From Mesorhabditis belari (lineage: Eukaryota; Nematoda; Chromadorea; Rhabditida; Rhabditidae), in contig CAUEEP010000875.1 of assembly GCA_958450365.1 (NCBI GenBank), positions 124,001 to 188,000 of the forward strand: a stretch of DNA of 64,000 nucleotides. The letters run 5' to 3'. Made by a program: the position numbers and the translations under genes. Below the pieces are notes generated by a model that was not told the origin of the DNA, did no database searches, and worked only from the letters and a program-made list of their open reading frames with translations. Below are positions 12,401-23,780 of this stretch, one piece after another. Numbering within the stretch: position 1 is the first letter of the stretch; every line of letters begins with the position of its first letter.

Positions 12401-14109
12401 CGACCGGGATTCCACGAGTTGATTCGTTCAAGGAGAAATTCACAGGCAGCCACTCGACCAGCCGTTGTGTGGTCACTAAAAAGTTTTTGTGTTGATACTC
12501 TCTAAATTTAAATTCTCTGAGCACCTTCAGGTATAAGCCTAGCTCTATCTCTTTTAACTTTCTCCCACCTCTCTTGCCAAAGATATCGTTGTAAATGTTC
12601 CTCGATTGAGCATTCATCTTTTGGATAAAAAGGCGGCATTCCAGTCCAATGAACGGGCCCTAAAAACAGAGTAAAAGCTTCAAAATTATAACTTACATTC
12701 CAGATCTGGGTCGACGTTTTGTATCCGCAACAAGAGAAGATTCAACATCTCGCCAAGGAGCTAAACTTGAATTTAGTAGTTAACAAATCGTAATACTAAC
12801 CACAAAAGTTTGTAAGTCGAGTCCCGAGACTTTTGGCGGTAATCGTTGATCCAAATCGAGTCGTCTTCTACACCAAGATCGATCCTAAAAATAAGTAAAT
12901 TCATGTAAAGTTGATGTTTTTTGATAAAATTCCATAATTGATCTATGTAAACATTGATTTTTCCATAAATATCGTATCATTTTCAAACTTTTACTTGTAA
13001 AATCTTCATCCAATTCATTCGTTTCACGACTTTTTCAGCCATCTCGCTGAGGGAGAGCATTTTCGCAAGAACTACATCATCCTGGATCAAGAGATGAGCC
13101 GAGTGACCCACTAAAAATTGAGGGCTTATTAAAGAAAAACAAACAAACAAACATAGTTCATGGCTGCAGCTACGACATGGAGTGCCGAATGGTGGATATA
13201 AGGCGTCAATCGAAAGCTAAAATGAATATTTTTTTCTTCGGAAATCTTAGATAACAAAAAGAAACAGAATCTACAATTACTGCAAGCATAATGGACCAAA
13301 AACAGCAACAAACCGTGATTCGTTTATGTCCGGATTCTCGCAGATAAAGCCGTTTCTCGTGATTTGAGCTAATTCTTTTCTCAGCGCCTCCAAGACGTGC
13401 AAACGGATTCCCGACTCGAGCCGCTTTCCAAGGATGAACAAAATGGGCACACGAACACGGATCTTCACCCTGAAGAGGTTTCAATTAGTTTTTTTATTCA
13501 TAAGACATTGTTTTACTTGTAAATGGTGATACCTACTATTCAAATTCCTTGTTTTAAAAAAATCTAAACTTACTTCTTTGATTTGACACGGTGAGAAGAA
13601 AGCCAATCGTCGTAGGAGACGAGATCGCGGTAGGGCTTTTAGTCCGCCACTTTTTAGACTCAGCAAGTCGACCTCATCGGTTCGAACTAAAGAAAAGTTG
13701 TAAAACGATCTCTTTTTGATTATTTAGATACCGGCAGTACAATTTCACACGACAAAAGATGTTCAAAATGTAGATAACTAATTTAATATTTTATCTGCTA
13801 ATGGCCTTGAAGCTATTTTGTCTACTCCAAGCAATAACAATAGAAAAAACCCACTCGGAAACTGTTTGTCGGCTCGTCGCACGTGAATTCCCTGACTGAC
13901 ACCGGGCAGTGGTACTAAATAAGACAAATTTTGAAATTTTACACACAAATCTACAAGTTTACAAGATAAAGTTTCATCTAGAAATCGAATTATTGCAAAA
14001 AAAAAAACTGACTATTTTCCTCTTCATCAGCCGTCAATTGATAGAGAATCGGCGGAGGGACGGGCAAATTTTGCGTCTCATCTCGAAGACGCATTCTTAA
14101 TTGTTTCAT
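9433..14109 (-). CDS. GCN5/PCAF histone acetyltransferase with C-terminal bromodomain, complete
   Basis: Nuclear lysine acetyltransferase of SAGA-type complexes. Thirty-one exons: 14013-14109, 13855-13914, 13574-13686, 13314-13469, 13153-13216, 12995-13110, 12801-12884, 12697-12760, 12559-12659, 12378-12501, 12229-12336, 12067-12166, 11894-12020, 11717-11794, 11623-11672, 11521-11584, 11424-11480, 11308-11384, 11148-11189, 11010-11076, 10864-10966, 10709-10800, 10629-10667, 10488-10580, 10363-10448, 10193-10326, 10026-10114, 9911-9985, 9785-9868, 9604-9710, 9433-9547; 2,766 nt, 921 aa, all phases closing. The N-terminal PCAF-type domain contains EDPCSCAHF and CRSCSHEL (about 105-165), matching the metazoan PCAF cysteine pattern. 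GNAT core about 585-735: [31 protein letters not shown] (catalytic Glu near 638) and the acetyl-CoA loop [10 protein letters not shown]. Bromodomain about 796-885 ([13 protein letters not shown], then FDNCYRFN). Acidic tail DEEESSEE. The intron after 10709 uses a GC donor. The least certain junction is 12559/12501. Confidence 0.95.
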
Positions 14110-14561
14110 TTTGACAAGAATAAAGTTATTCAGCCAATCAATTGAAGGATAATAAATTAGCACATGAAAACTGGTAAATAGAAAATGAAATGTCGTTTTT
14201 CACTGAATCTTTTTAGATTTCTAGATTAAACAATAAAATTTGCCTGTGAAAACGATTGAATTATCTTTTTTGAAGATATTCAGATCATAAGCAATAGTTA
14301 CTAGGTGCTAGGCAGCACCATTTTGAACCCCACACTTGCCCCAGATATTTGTGTACAAAGTACAAAGTGTACTATAGTTGAAAGAGTTTGGATAAATGTT
14401 TATTATTCAGTTGTTTATGTGATAATGTTTATTATTATTATTATTTGTAAAATATATCAAAAATTAAAAGAAAAGTGGGTAATTTATACATGGGTTAAAT
14501 GAATTTCGAAATTTTGGTGAGGATTGATTTTTACAGGGCTTTCGACTCATGCCAGGGCTTG
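14110..14561. other. Intergenic stretch upstream of pcaf-1
   Basis: AT-rich; contains ATTATT runs near 14430 and no supported gene. It separates the pcaf-1 start from the 3' end of the next minus-strand gene and presumably holds the pcaf-1 promoter, though no element is recognisable. Confidence 0.5.
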
Positions 14562-17500
14562 TCACGGCGATTTCCTTGTTGTTGCTGTTGGCGGACGTGA
14601 GCCTCGAATCTGGAAAAGAGCAATTGGCTAAAAATTATTCAATATACTGTATTCGCTTATCTGTAATGTGTTATAAAATTCTCCTCAAATCATTCGTTTC
14701 GAAAACCTTTCCCTTTTTTCGTATTCTTTGTGAATCCTCCCAAAATCAGACAAAAAGTAGATAGATTGGATAAAAATAGAGACAAGATTACAGTAGTCGA
14801 GAAAGTTGACACATTTTAGAAAACAGTGGGCCAACCTAGCAATCCCGGCTGCTACCGTAAGCCGTCGAGCGCCAACCGGGGATGTTTCTGGCGTTGCATG
14901 GGAGACTTGTCTGAAATTTTGGAAGCTTCATCAATGATATAGACCTAATTAGGTATTACTTTATTATCAAATTATTAAATTTATTACAAAATCCAACCTG
15001 CTGAGCACTTTAGCCGGTTGAGCCGAGAAAATTGTCGAAATAGGCTCACAATCAGTTGCACAATCCGTCTCAAACATGCTCTTTGGACGAGGACGAGCCG
15101 GGTCCTCAAAATAAATGATATTTAGTTGGCCAGCTGTGATTCTTTTTGGATAAGTAATCTAAGAAATTATCCCAATTACAGCAATCCTTCTCATAACATA
15201 ATCTTCAAAATACCTGTGATGAGAATCGTCTTTTCTGCATTTTCGGCGAGCGTTCCAGGAATTGACGTGCAGCCTGAACGAGCGGATCCTAAAAATGTTT
15301 GTTTTCATATTAAAGTCTTGGCTCACCAACCACGGTAACCCAGCATATCTAAGCTTTGGTTACAGTAACTCAGTAAAGCGTTATAGCAACCTTTTGTTAT
15401 AAGCTTTCTTGCTACAGATCAAAGGCTACGGTAACTCACCCTATTCCCTTCATCGGGCTTGATTTGTTGTCGTCGAACAGCTTGAATGGGCAACACTTCT
15501 TGGGTGGGCACATGTTTTCGTGGAGCGGCTTTGGGGGAAATCTGGAAGTTAGACTTGTTCTCGAAATCTGCCCATTAATTAATCTGTTTATGTGCCAATA
15601 ATTACCGTAATCTGTTCATTTGGGTCAATATTCTGAGCAACACCGAATTTCCGATGAATCGGCGGCGGGGTGAGCGCTGAGAAAGAGCGCGAGTCCAGCA
15701 TTGGCGGCGATCGGGAGCGATTTTGACTGAAAAATACAACTGGCATCATTCAAGAGAGCTTTGCAATGGTTTTAAAGATTGCAAAATTGGCTGCCTATCC
15801 GTTTATAAGCAATTTTTAATAGGGATTTGTCTTCGCTCACTAACCGTTTCGTTTCTCCTCTTTCCAAACTTCTGGCCGCTTCATATGTCGCATACATGCT
15901 TCTCGGTCTCGTCCCACCATTTGCATTCCTCCGTAGCGATGTGGTCGATTCAATAGTCGTTGTCAATAAATGAATATCCTCTGGTCGACCATCAAGAATT
16001 TGATCAGCAGTTCGCCTTTCTAAAAATTAAACACATTAATTTCAAGCTACAATAAAAATCCGAATTACCATAATCCATTGCTTTTCGAGCTCTTGGGGTA
16101 ACACGAGGTGGTGAGGGATTTCTCGGTTTTATCGCTGGCATTTTCGATATAATGATCGGTGTCTCTTCAAGTGATTGTTTACGAAAAGCCGTGTAGGTCA
16201 AAAATGGTTGAAGGGGAAGAGCGCTAAAGTTGGAATAGATTGTAATCATTTCAAAGCCTTACCCAACAAGTGTGTCCACCGATGAATCCCTGACACTCGA
16301 ACAACCCGAATCCATGCTTAGCGAGGATCGATGCGAGATACAATCGGCAAGTGGGGAATGCGCTCGAGACACATCAACGCAGTCACGAATCTAAAAATCA
16401 TTAGGATCATTGGGTTCAGTTAACAGTAAAAACTAAAAGACGCCAAACCCTCTAATAGAAACCCCTGACCTCGAAATCTTGACTTTTGGCGGATCATGTG
16501 ACCTGTCTATAGAAAAATCAGAGTATAAAAATAAATAATCTAAAGTCGGCAGGAAAATTTATAAGACTATTTTCAATAAATTTGAAAAATGATTTGTCAA
16601 AAAAAAATTTGATGTGAATTTTTTCGGAAAATTTTCTATGGGAAACGGGTAAGAAAATTATTTCATTTTTTTTTTGATCTGTCTTCGCACTTAGGGGTTC
16701 CTATTTGCGCAGCTCACAATCTGCTTCCACATTTCTCTATCCCTTGCTATTGTCATCCAGTGTTTCCTATCTTGGTCGTTCCTGGTTCGAAGTCTTCGAC
16801 TTGCTTGTGCTGGTGGTGGTTGCACTTTAGCCATCCTTCTGACCTCTGCCATCTGACCGTCTCTGCCACTCTTGTGCTCCACCTCGTTGCTGGTCTTTCG
16901 ATGGGCCTCTTCTCGTCTCGTGGTAGCCACTCTGTGATCCGTATCGTCCATCTGTCGTCTTTCCTTCTGGCTTCTGAGTCTTTTCCTCTCAATCACTTTC
17001 ACTGGATCTCTGAGTCCCGAGAGCTGGCACCTATCCATACTTCTTAGGTCTTGGTCGAGCTGCGTCTTCCTATTGTACCCGAGAAGATTCCTTTCAAGGG
17101 CTCGATGCGTCGTTCTCAGGGCTCGTTCAGTGGTCTGTGTCGTGGCCCAGGTCTCTGTCCCGTAGCAGAGTGCCGGGAGTACGGTGCTGTCGAAGAGGTG
17201 TGCCCGAGTTCTCTGGTGATTCTTGAGTATCCTTGTGACTTCTTTGATGCTTCCTAGTGCTGTCCAGGCCGCTCGTCTTCTTCTGGCTCAGGCTTAGGCT
17301 TGCGACCGCAATTTTTTTTGCGCAACAGGGTCATTTGCGCAACTGGAACTTGCCATAACTTTCTTCTAAGTGAACCATCTTTATGATTTTGGTTTCATTT
17401 TGTAGATCTCAATAAGTGCAACAAAATGAAACCAGAATCATAAAGATTGACCGACTTAGAAGAAAGTTATGGCGAGTTGCGCAAATGACCCCGACCGTAA

Positions 17501-19221
17501 AAAAAATTGCGGAAATTAGCCTACCCCCGAATATTAGAAGGATTACGTAAGATTGTTTTTATGAAAAAATCTATTCTGTCTCACTTACAATATGCTAAAT
17601 CTTGAGACAAAACACAGAGACTTTGCCTTTTTCTAAAACCGACCGACGCTCTCCCACTGTCCTCACTCCGAATCGACTCTCTCTGTTGTGTGACGGCTTC
17701 GAATCGTTTCTCTCGACTGCGCACATCACCACAACTCGGTATCAATGGGAGTCTTCCACGCATATCCTGCAAAATTAGAGTTATCAGCAGAATCATCAGC
17801 AGAAAACAAAGTTTTAAAAGTTTAAAAAAATCCAAAATTTTCCCCAACCTCCATCATTCTCAAGTGTTTCGTTCGAAGAATGCCCAATTGTATCATCCCT
17901 TGTCGACAGGCTTCCAGCCGTTCCCGTATGCAAGACTCATCATGAGTGACCACTGATTCGATTTGAGTGTCTAAAATAGAGTGTGTTCCTCAAAAACTTG
18001 GGAAATGAGATAAATACGACCTTTTTTTTACGCACCCCAGCCCATTAGCGCACCATTTTTCGCGTTTTGAAAAAGCGAATATTAACCAATTTCTATTCCA
18101 AAAGAGTTGCTTTTTTGGGTAATTTTAGGGAATAGAATCGAAATAGAATCGAAATAGAATCAAAATAGAATCGAAATCAGAAGCTTGTGAAAGCAATTTG
18201 AAAGATAGAATGGGTAGATCAAATTGCAGAAAATCGTCGATTTTTCCCTATGTATAACTCCATTCATTTGCTTTCACAAGCGCTAATGTGTAATGATCAA
18301 AATTTCATATTTGGATTGAAAAAATCTCGAATCTACGTCCTAAAATTACCTAGAAAAACGGGGTGCTAGCAAAAGCGCTAAAGTATTTGCGCCACGTATC
18401 ATTTACGCCAAATTTACGCTTTTCAAAACACTTTCCTACCAACTCTGATTGATTATATATATTTTTTTTCTCAGTTTTTTGCGGCTCGCTATTTTGCCGC
18501 CTTCACCGGATCTGAAATTGGCAAAAGATCGATATAGAAAGTAAAAAGCCTAATCGGGAACACAAAAATGGCTGCTTTTGGGGACTCTATAGGTATTTAA
18601 AACTTGTTTTTTTAATTGAAAACAGTGGGAATGAAAATTGTGAAGCAGAAAAATGAAAAAAGTTGGTTAGAAGTTGAGGAAAAGTGATTTGTTACAGTGA
18701 TTTTCATAAGAGTAAATTTGACGCAAATGATTTGACGCAAATACGTGGCGCAAATGAAATTGATGCAAAGGATTTTGGCGAAAAAAAAAACGCGGCACTT
18801 TTGCTAGCATCTCAGGAAAACAACTTTTGGAATAGAAATTGATTAATGTTAGCTTTGTGTTTAAAGATATTCAGCCTTTTAACTGATTTGCTGGCAAATT
18901 CCCGTCAAATGTGAAAAAATCTTCAATTTACTCGACGTGTAAAGAGGATTACTCGTAGTTACTCGACGAGTAACTACTCGACAAAAAACGACGATTAATC
19001 GACTCATGCAGATTTTACTCGAGTAATCACTGACTCACTTATTTTACTCGAGTAATCACAAGGAACACATCCTAGTCTATTGCATGACTGACTATTGTTC
19101 AGATTAGCCGTAAATTGTCCAGATTAACCGTCATATAAGACCCAAGAAGGTTTTGAGCCTTCTATGCAAATTGCTCACCTGGAGGTCTGGCGGCAGGACC
19201 CGTCGTCGCACAAAGCGACAT
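14562..19221 (-). CDS. Unidentified Pro/Ser/Arg-rich protein, probably disordered
   Basis: I do not recognise this gene. Exons that chain in phase: 19179-19221, 17849-17970, 17589-17766, 16463-16506 (weak), 16263-16390, 16069-16223, 15845-16019, 15606-15726, 15440-15541, 15214-15288, 14998-15158, 14856-14910, 14562-14609; 1,407 nt, 468 aa. A short N-terminal part (IRERLEACRQGMIQLGILR, then RSREKRFEAVTQQRES) could be helical. The rest is low in hydrophobics with many SP and PP motifs: KPRNPSPPRVTPRARK, QNRSRSPPMLDSRSF, SALTPPPIHRK, and it ends ATTRKSP. No signal peptide, membrane segment or catalytic motif is visible. The proposed ATG lies in an exon open in all three frames, so the start is uncertain. 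Introns are long and hold an RTE remnant and nested foldbacks. It may be a scaffold or adaptor, but nothing proves that. Confidence 0.6.
16690..17290 (-). pseudogene. Remnant of an RTE-type non-LTR retrotransposon (3' end of reverse transcriptase ORF)
   Basis: Minus-strand translation, pieced across at least one frameshift, gives the C-terminal module of RTE-clade reverse transcriptases: a stretch with LFDSTVLPALCYGTETWATT, then ERALRTTHRALERNLLGYNR, DDRWTIRITEWLP, RPATRWSTRV and finally HWMTIARDREMWKQIV. The catalytic palm domain and endonuclease are absent, so this is a dead 5'-truncated copy. Its base composition is GC-richer than the surroundings, consistent with insertion. It lies in an intron of the unidentified gene, in the same orientation. 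Confidence 0.75.
17285..17525. mobile_element. Foldback element family B, copy 1
   Basis: Palindromic element with arms containing GCGCAACTGGAACTTGCCAT and AACTTTCTTCTAAG, mirrored by CTTAGAAGAAAGTTATGG and GAGTTGCGCAAATGACC; the outer ends carry GCAATTTTTTTTGCG and its complement. Three further copies occur at 39265-39500, 61737-61945 and 62795-62940. Confidence 0.78.
18017..18860. mobile_element. Foldback element family C, copy 1, interrupted by another element
   Basis: Outer arms: CATTAGCGCACC, ATTAACCAATTTCTATTCC and GAATAG on the left, GGAATAGAAATTGATTAATG on the right. The uninterrupted relative is at 31437-31920. A second foldback (18362-18811) splits the right arm inside CTAGAAAAAC..AACTTTTGG. 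Confidence 0.65.
18362..18811. mobile_element. Foldback element inserted into family C copy 1
   Basis: Terminal arms GTGCTAGCAAAAG at left and CTTTTGCTAGCATC at right; inner arms include GCGCCACGTATCATTTACGC and CAAATGATTTGACGCAAATA. AAAAC occurs on both flanks, a possible 5-base target duplication. Confidence 0.65.
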
Positions 19222-20216
19222 CCCGGGTGCCACCGCAGCCAGTCCGAGATTCCCTTTGTGAATCTATAAAGGAAATTAAGCGTTTCTATTGATTTCAAAC
19301 AATCTTCAACGAAAAAAAACAAATTAGACAACATTGAAGTTTGCGAAATTGGTCCCAATAAGGCACTCGAAGACGAATTTGTATACGAAATTTTAATCCC
19401 ACGCTATGGTATGGCAAAACAAATTGTCTTATTCTTATTCAGCCTAACTCGAGAGCCTTCTACAGTTCAGAAAGAAGATAACGTTATCAGATTTGCAATC
19501 TTAAGTTCCATCAAGATAACTGGTAAATGATAGTCCTAATCGTCTCCGAAAAAAAAGCAAACAAGTATCAATTATCATTTGTAACGTTAAAGGATGGTTG
19601 TGTGATTAGAGTGTGAGGGTGAAGATAAGGCAGAAGGGAGTACAAGAAGAGAGAAAAGAGATCAAGACACACAGCAGGGGGCTACCCCAATCCACAACCT
19701 GTGCACCATTCTCCTCTATCCGCAAATTTATCACCAAAAGCGATCAACAGAAAAGGAAAAAGAGATCAAAAAGAATTTGATAGAGAGCACACACACCAAT
19801 CGACATTCCACATTTCCTGAAAGCGACCGGCTGCTGTTAGGGGCTGGAAAATTTCTCATTCAAATTTTTCATTTTTAAATCCTGATTCTCGTATGGAGGC
19901 TTGCACATATTTTCTCGATTATTTCGACGCCTTTCCACCAAAAAGGGAACTTGTTTCCCAAGTCTTTAATCACATGATTTGGAGATGAGAAAAATATTTG
20001 GGGAAAAATAAAGTTGCAAGTGCGGAGGAGCTTGCTTGAGATAGCTCAATGACTTTTCTTAATGTAAATTTTTGAAAGCTTTCATGATGCACATAATTTA
20101 TCTCTCTAGAATACCTGTGTAAATGATTGCAACGTGAAGTATGTAACAAATCACAAAGTATGTACAAACTAGAATCGTTATTAGACAAAAACAAACAAAC
20201 TAAAAACCGGCTACCG
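19222..20216. other. Intergenic stretch, no gene supported
   Basis: AT-rich with a purine-rich stretch (19610-19680). No exon chain or RNA gene could be supported. It separates the unidentified minus-strand gene from the micropeptide genes. Confidence 0.55.
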
Positions 20217-20999
20217 TCATTTCTCGTCGCTTTTCTTTTTATATTGCTTCAAATAGTCCTCTAATCGTTGCGTAAGTTCACTGCCTGATGGAAGTTTTGG
20301 GACCTGAAAATAGGAAATAAAAAATGAATTATCACCATGATATGTTTTATAGGTTGACATTAAAATTGAGGCAAGCACACAAATGTAGACTATGTTAATC
20401 GACTAAACTCAATAGATTAAATGAAAACAGAAAAGATCAGAACAATTAAGCCACACCATTTTCACCTATTGTTTGTTCTGCTCGATTACAGGGGTTGGTG
20501 CTGGTAAAGCGGGGTGGTGTCGATGTCGAAAACAGTGACAATTTTGTTCCTGGCATGAACATCGGCAACAGTGACCCCTCCGGCGATGTGCCCAGTCAAC
20601 CTGGATTACAGGACTGTTTTTGAAAGTTTGATTTAAGCAGTAAAGCTTGAGATCGGTATTTTAATTTAGAGTACTAGTACTAATTTAGAGTTTGATAGTA
20701 CTACATAAAATAGCAGTAAAACGTGGGAAATTGAGACAATTGTATGTTTTTTCTCAAAACAGCCCTGTAAGCCACGTTTTACTTGACTGCAAACATGCAC
20801 AATAAGACGAAAGGTAAAATAAGCCAACCAGCACCATTCCCGGCATCAAAGCATGCAACAATATGCTAGTTATAATAACATTTCTTCTTTTCTTAGAATT
20901 TAAATTTTAAATAGTTGAACAAACCTGGTAATTTTGTACCGCGTATGCTCCTCCATAGACGCCGACAGCAAGTGCTATCAAATGCGAAAATAGACCCAT
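20217..20999 (-). CDS. Micropeptide A, single membrane segment, STMP1/DUF4535-like
   Basis: Two exons, 20925-20999 and 20217-20303, encode 53 aa. The N-terminal 25 residues (GLFSHLIALAVGVYGGAYAV) form one hydrophobic segment with small-residue spacing; the second exon starts VPKLPSGSELTQRL and ends in a lysine-rich helix (YLKQYKKKSDEK). This layout, a short N-terminal transmembrane helix, a conserved QNY-x-VP joint and a charged amphipathic tail, is that of short mitochondrial membrane micropeptides of the STMP1 type, which associate with the inner membrane and respiratory complexes. Assignment is by pattern only. The paralogue 340 bases upstream has the same exon structure and phase, so the pair arose by local duplication. 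Confidence 0.75.
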
Positions 21000-21342
21000 C
21001 CTCTAAAAATAAACCCAATGATCCTATAAAACAAGTAAAACCAACTCTATGACAGCGAATATGTCGATAATAGTGGTAGTTGTATGGATTCATAGAACAC
21101 TTAGCTCAAGTAAACGGCAAAGCACACAAATATTTATACACGGAGCAACCAAAATTTAATGATGTAATCACAGGGCCGATTAGATAGACAAAAGAAAATT
21201 GCGAAATAGTCGTGAAAATTTCATGATGAAATCAAAACAAAAAATACCCGAGTTATGCTTTACGTACAATTATGTATCTACCCAAATCGTCGAAATCTAC
21301 AGTCAATTCGTTACTCTAAAACTGATAAGCTGTGCACGTGCC

Positions 21343-21906
21343 TCACAAAATGTTCAACTTCTTGCCGTCCTTCTTTTTCTCGTACGGTTTTAGCACTTCC
21401 TCGACTCGTTCGGAGATTTCTTTTGGTGACGGGATCCTCGGAACCTGAACCTAGAAATTAAATAAATTTGAAATAAGGCAAATTGAAATTTGTAAAAACA
21501 ACTTTCTAGATTATCCGATCCAATTCGATCTATTTAACTGCTCTTATTAGCGATTTGTGCACCATTTCATTATAATGTTAGTTTGAATACTTTCAAACAC
21601 ATCTGTTAAATGATTCGAAGACGAATTCATCCTTTACTTATAATAAATGATGTTACTATTACTTACTTATAATAAATTAATAAAATTGCGTTCTTGTTTT
21701 CAACGGGAAGCAATCAAAAATGATCAACAGTCTTCTAAACAGAACGCACGCCACGTAAATTGTCCATTTTCTATTTGATAAGCTTTCGAGACATTTTAAT
21801 CAGTCTTAACTTTAAAAAATAATAAACTTACATCGTAAACTTGAATCGCGTAAGCTCCGACGTACATACCGATGACAAAAGCGATAAGATGAGAGAACAT
21901 ACTCAT
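21343..21906 (-). CDS. Micropeptide B, paralogue of micropeptide A
   Basis: Two exons, 21832-21906 and 21343-21450, encode 60 aa. The first 25 residues (SMFSHLIAFVIGMYVGAYAI) align with micropeptide A, including the FSHLIA block and the YxGAYA motif; exon 2 begins VQVPRIPSPKEISERV and ends with a basic tail (YEKKKDGKK). An alternative in-frame Met is at codon 3. The intron is in the same position and phase as in A. It lies 274 bases from the divergent PGPEP1 start, so a shared promoter region is likely. Function unknown; a mitochondrial inner-membrane micropeptide is inferred from the STMP1-like layout. Confidence 0.75.
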
Positions 21907-22179
21907 CCTTCTTTCTAAAAATAAAATTGTAAAGCTGAAATATAGAAACGAACAAAAATAAGAACTCAAAGGAAAGTAACACTCAAGTTGTAGGGGTTTC
22001 CTTAGCCAAGAGAAAAATCAGGCGGACAAAGGAGATAAAGTCATGGAAAGCGATCGTAAATGGGACATTTTTGTTCAAAACTCGGTCACAATGGCCAGAT
22101 TTTTTGTGAAATATTTATAATTAACACCTTCTATATGGGAAACTGCTCTTTTTTTTCTCTTTTACAATCAATTTTCTAG

Positions 22180-23651
22180 ATGAAATCGGTCGTGGTGACA
22201 GGTTTCGGCCCATTTGGCCCTTATGCATCGAATCCATCGACCGAGGTGGTGAAAAACTTGGGCAAAGTGAGTATTTCTACGTTATCAGGAATAATATTGT
22301 GCACGTTAAACAGAAGATAACTAAGTTAACAAGGACACTTTCGGTCGGAAACCTTTAACACTATGAATTACTTTAGAGTAACGTTGAGAAACCCGATTTT
22401 CAGGTTGGACTCTCGGGTGTTGACGACGTGAATTTGATCACCGATTTGATGGCTGTCGATTATGACGAGGTCGACAAAAAGGTGCACGCCTATTGGAACG
22501 ATCATTGCCCTGATGTAAGTGACTCGGGGGAAATCTCTGGAAAAAGTTTCAGCTAATCGTTCACGTTGGTGTGCACGGAGTGCTGAAAACAATCAAACTC
22601 GAGCAACAATCCACCGGTGATGGCTATTGTCGAGCGGATGTCTGCGGTTTGTTCTTCAAAAAAAATGTTCAAAAATCGTTTAGGCAAAGTTCCCACAGAG
22701 AACAAGGCGCCGAATCTTGAAAAGAACGATACAACGATGATTTCAAGCATCGATTGCGTTGAAATCGCGAATCGCGTAGCCAAAGAAATGGCACAAAAAT
22801 GCTCGACTTTAAAAGTTGAACCAAGCTATGATCCAGGGCAGTAAGTGACCGTAGACTTAATGAAAAACAAAACTTACAGATACCTCTGCGCTTTCTCGTT
22901 TTACATCTCACTTTGCCACGACAAGTCAAAAGCGCTGTTCGTTCACATTCCGGAATTCGATGATGAGGTGGGGGAACGTTAAAAACTGATAAAATAGGGA
23001 AATGATCACGAATAAATTCAACGAAAAGACGCAAAGGGAATGAAATTTTGAGGGCATGGGACAAATGCTACCTTTTTTGCGCACCTGGATATTTGTGCAC
23101 CTTTTTTCACTGGAAAAGGCCTTAGGAAAGGCCGTAGAGCTTCAAAAGTGTTTTCATGTACGGGAATCGCAGGCGTAGATTCCGAATTTCGATAAATCAG
23201 ACCTCGCTGACACGTCAAATTTGGGCTAAAAGGCAAATGGGAAATGCGTAGTTTTTGCCTTTTAGCCCAAATTTGACGTGTCAGCGTGGTTTAATTTGTC
23301 GAAATTCGGAATCTATGCATACGATTCCCTTGTATGGAGGCATTTTTGAAGCTCTACGGCCTCTTCCAGTGAAAAAAAAGGTAGCATTTGTTCCTCCCCC
23401 AATTTTGGACGCTAGGCAGAGCTAAATACTAATTTTGAGCAACAAATAAAAAGAGACAAAGTCCAGGGTACGGTATAGTTTTCTTTAGAATTGCCGCTTT
23501 CTTTAGAATGATTCTTTAAACGCAATAGCATTATTGTTTAAATTTTTTAGATTTTAAAAACTTTCAGATAACTCTGGAGATCATAACCGAGGCTCTTCAA
23601 CTAATCATCAAAGAGATTATCGTCGAAAAAGAACAAAAAACTGTAGTCTAA
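22180..23651 (+). CDS. Pyroglutamyl-peptidase I, complete
   Basis: Cytosolic cysteine peptidase (family C15) that removes N-terminal pyroglutamate from peptides. Exons: 22180-22266, 22404-22514, 22553-22646, 22684-22840, 22880-22967, 23568-23651; 621 nt, 206 aa, close to about 209 aa for animal PGPEP1. The N-terminus MKSVVVTGFGPFGPYASNPS is the family's glycine-rich signature. Predicted catalytic triad: Glu83 (IKLEQQ), Cys153 (DPGQYLCAF) and His172 (FVHIPEF). The ATG directly follows a TTTTCTAG acceptor, so the message is probably trans-spliced. The fifth intron holds a foldback element (23053-23401). ZFAND1 starts 129 bases downstream on the same strand, typical nematode operon spacing. Confidence 0.94.
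23053..23401. mobile_element. Foldback element family D, copy 1 (in PGPEP1 intron 5)
   Basis: Palindrome with ends GGGACAAATGCTACC / GGTAGCATTTGTTCC and inner arms GGCCGTAGAGCTTC, GATTCCGAATTTCG and GACACGTCAAATTTGGGC meeting at the centre. The centre arms are nearly identical to the copy at 53653-54077. Confidence 0.8.
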
Positions 23652-23780
23652 CAAATTTAGTCAACTTTAGTATAAAAAGTGTCCAGAAAAGGTTGTGATT
23701 CCCCAAGAATAATGTGATACTTTGTTTTCTTTAATTTGTTCTTTGATTTTTGAAAGTTTACACGTAAAATTTCAGGTAAA

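Noticed and set aside
13206..13484. Alternative frame in pcaf-1 exon 4 ([13 protein letters not shown])
   Set aside because: Open, but phase with both neighbouring exons and the CxC..CRSC pattern of PCAF support the other frame.
16760..17257. Plus-strand open frames over the RTE relic
   Set aside because: Antisense shadows of the minus-strand reverse-transcriptase remnant.
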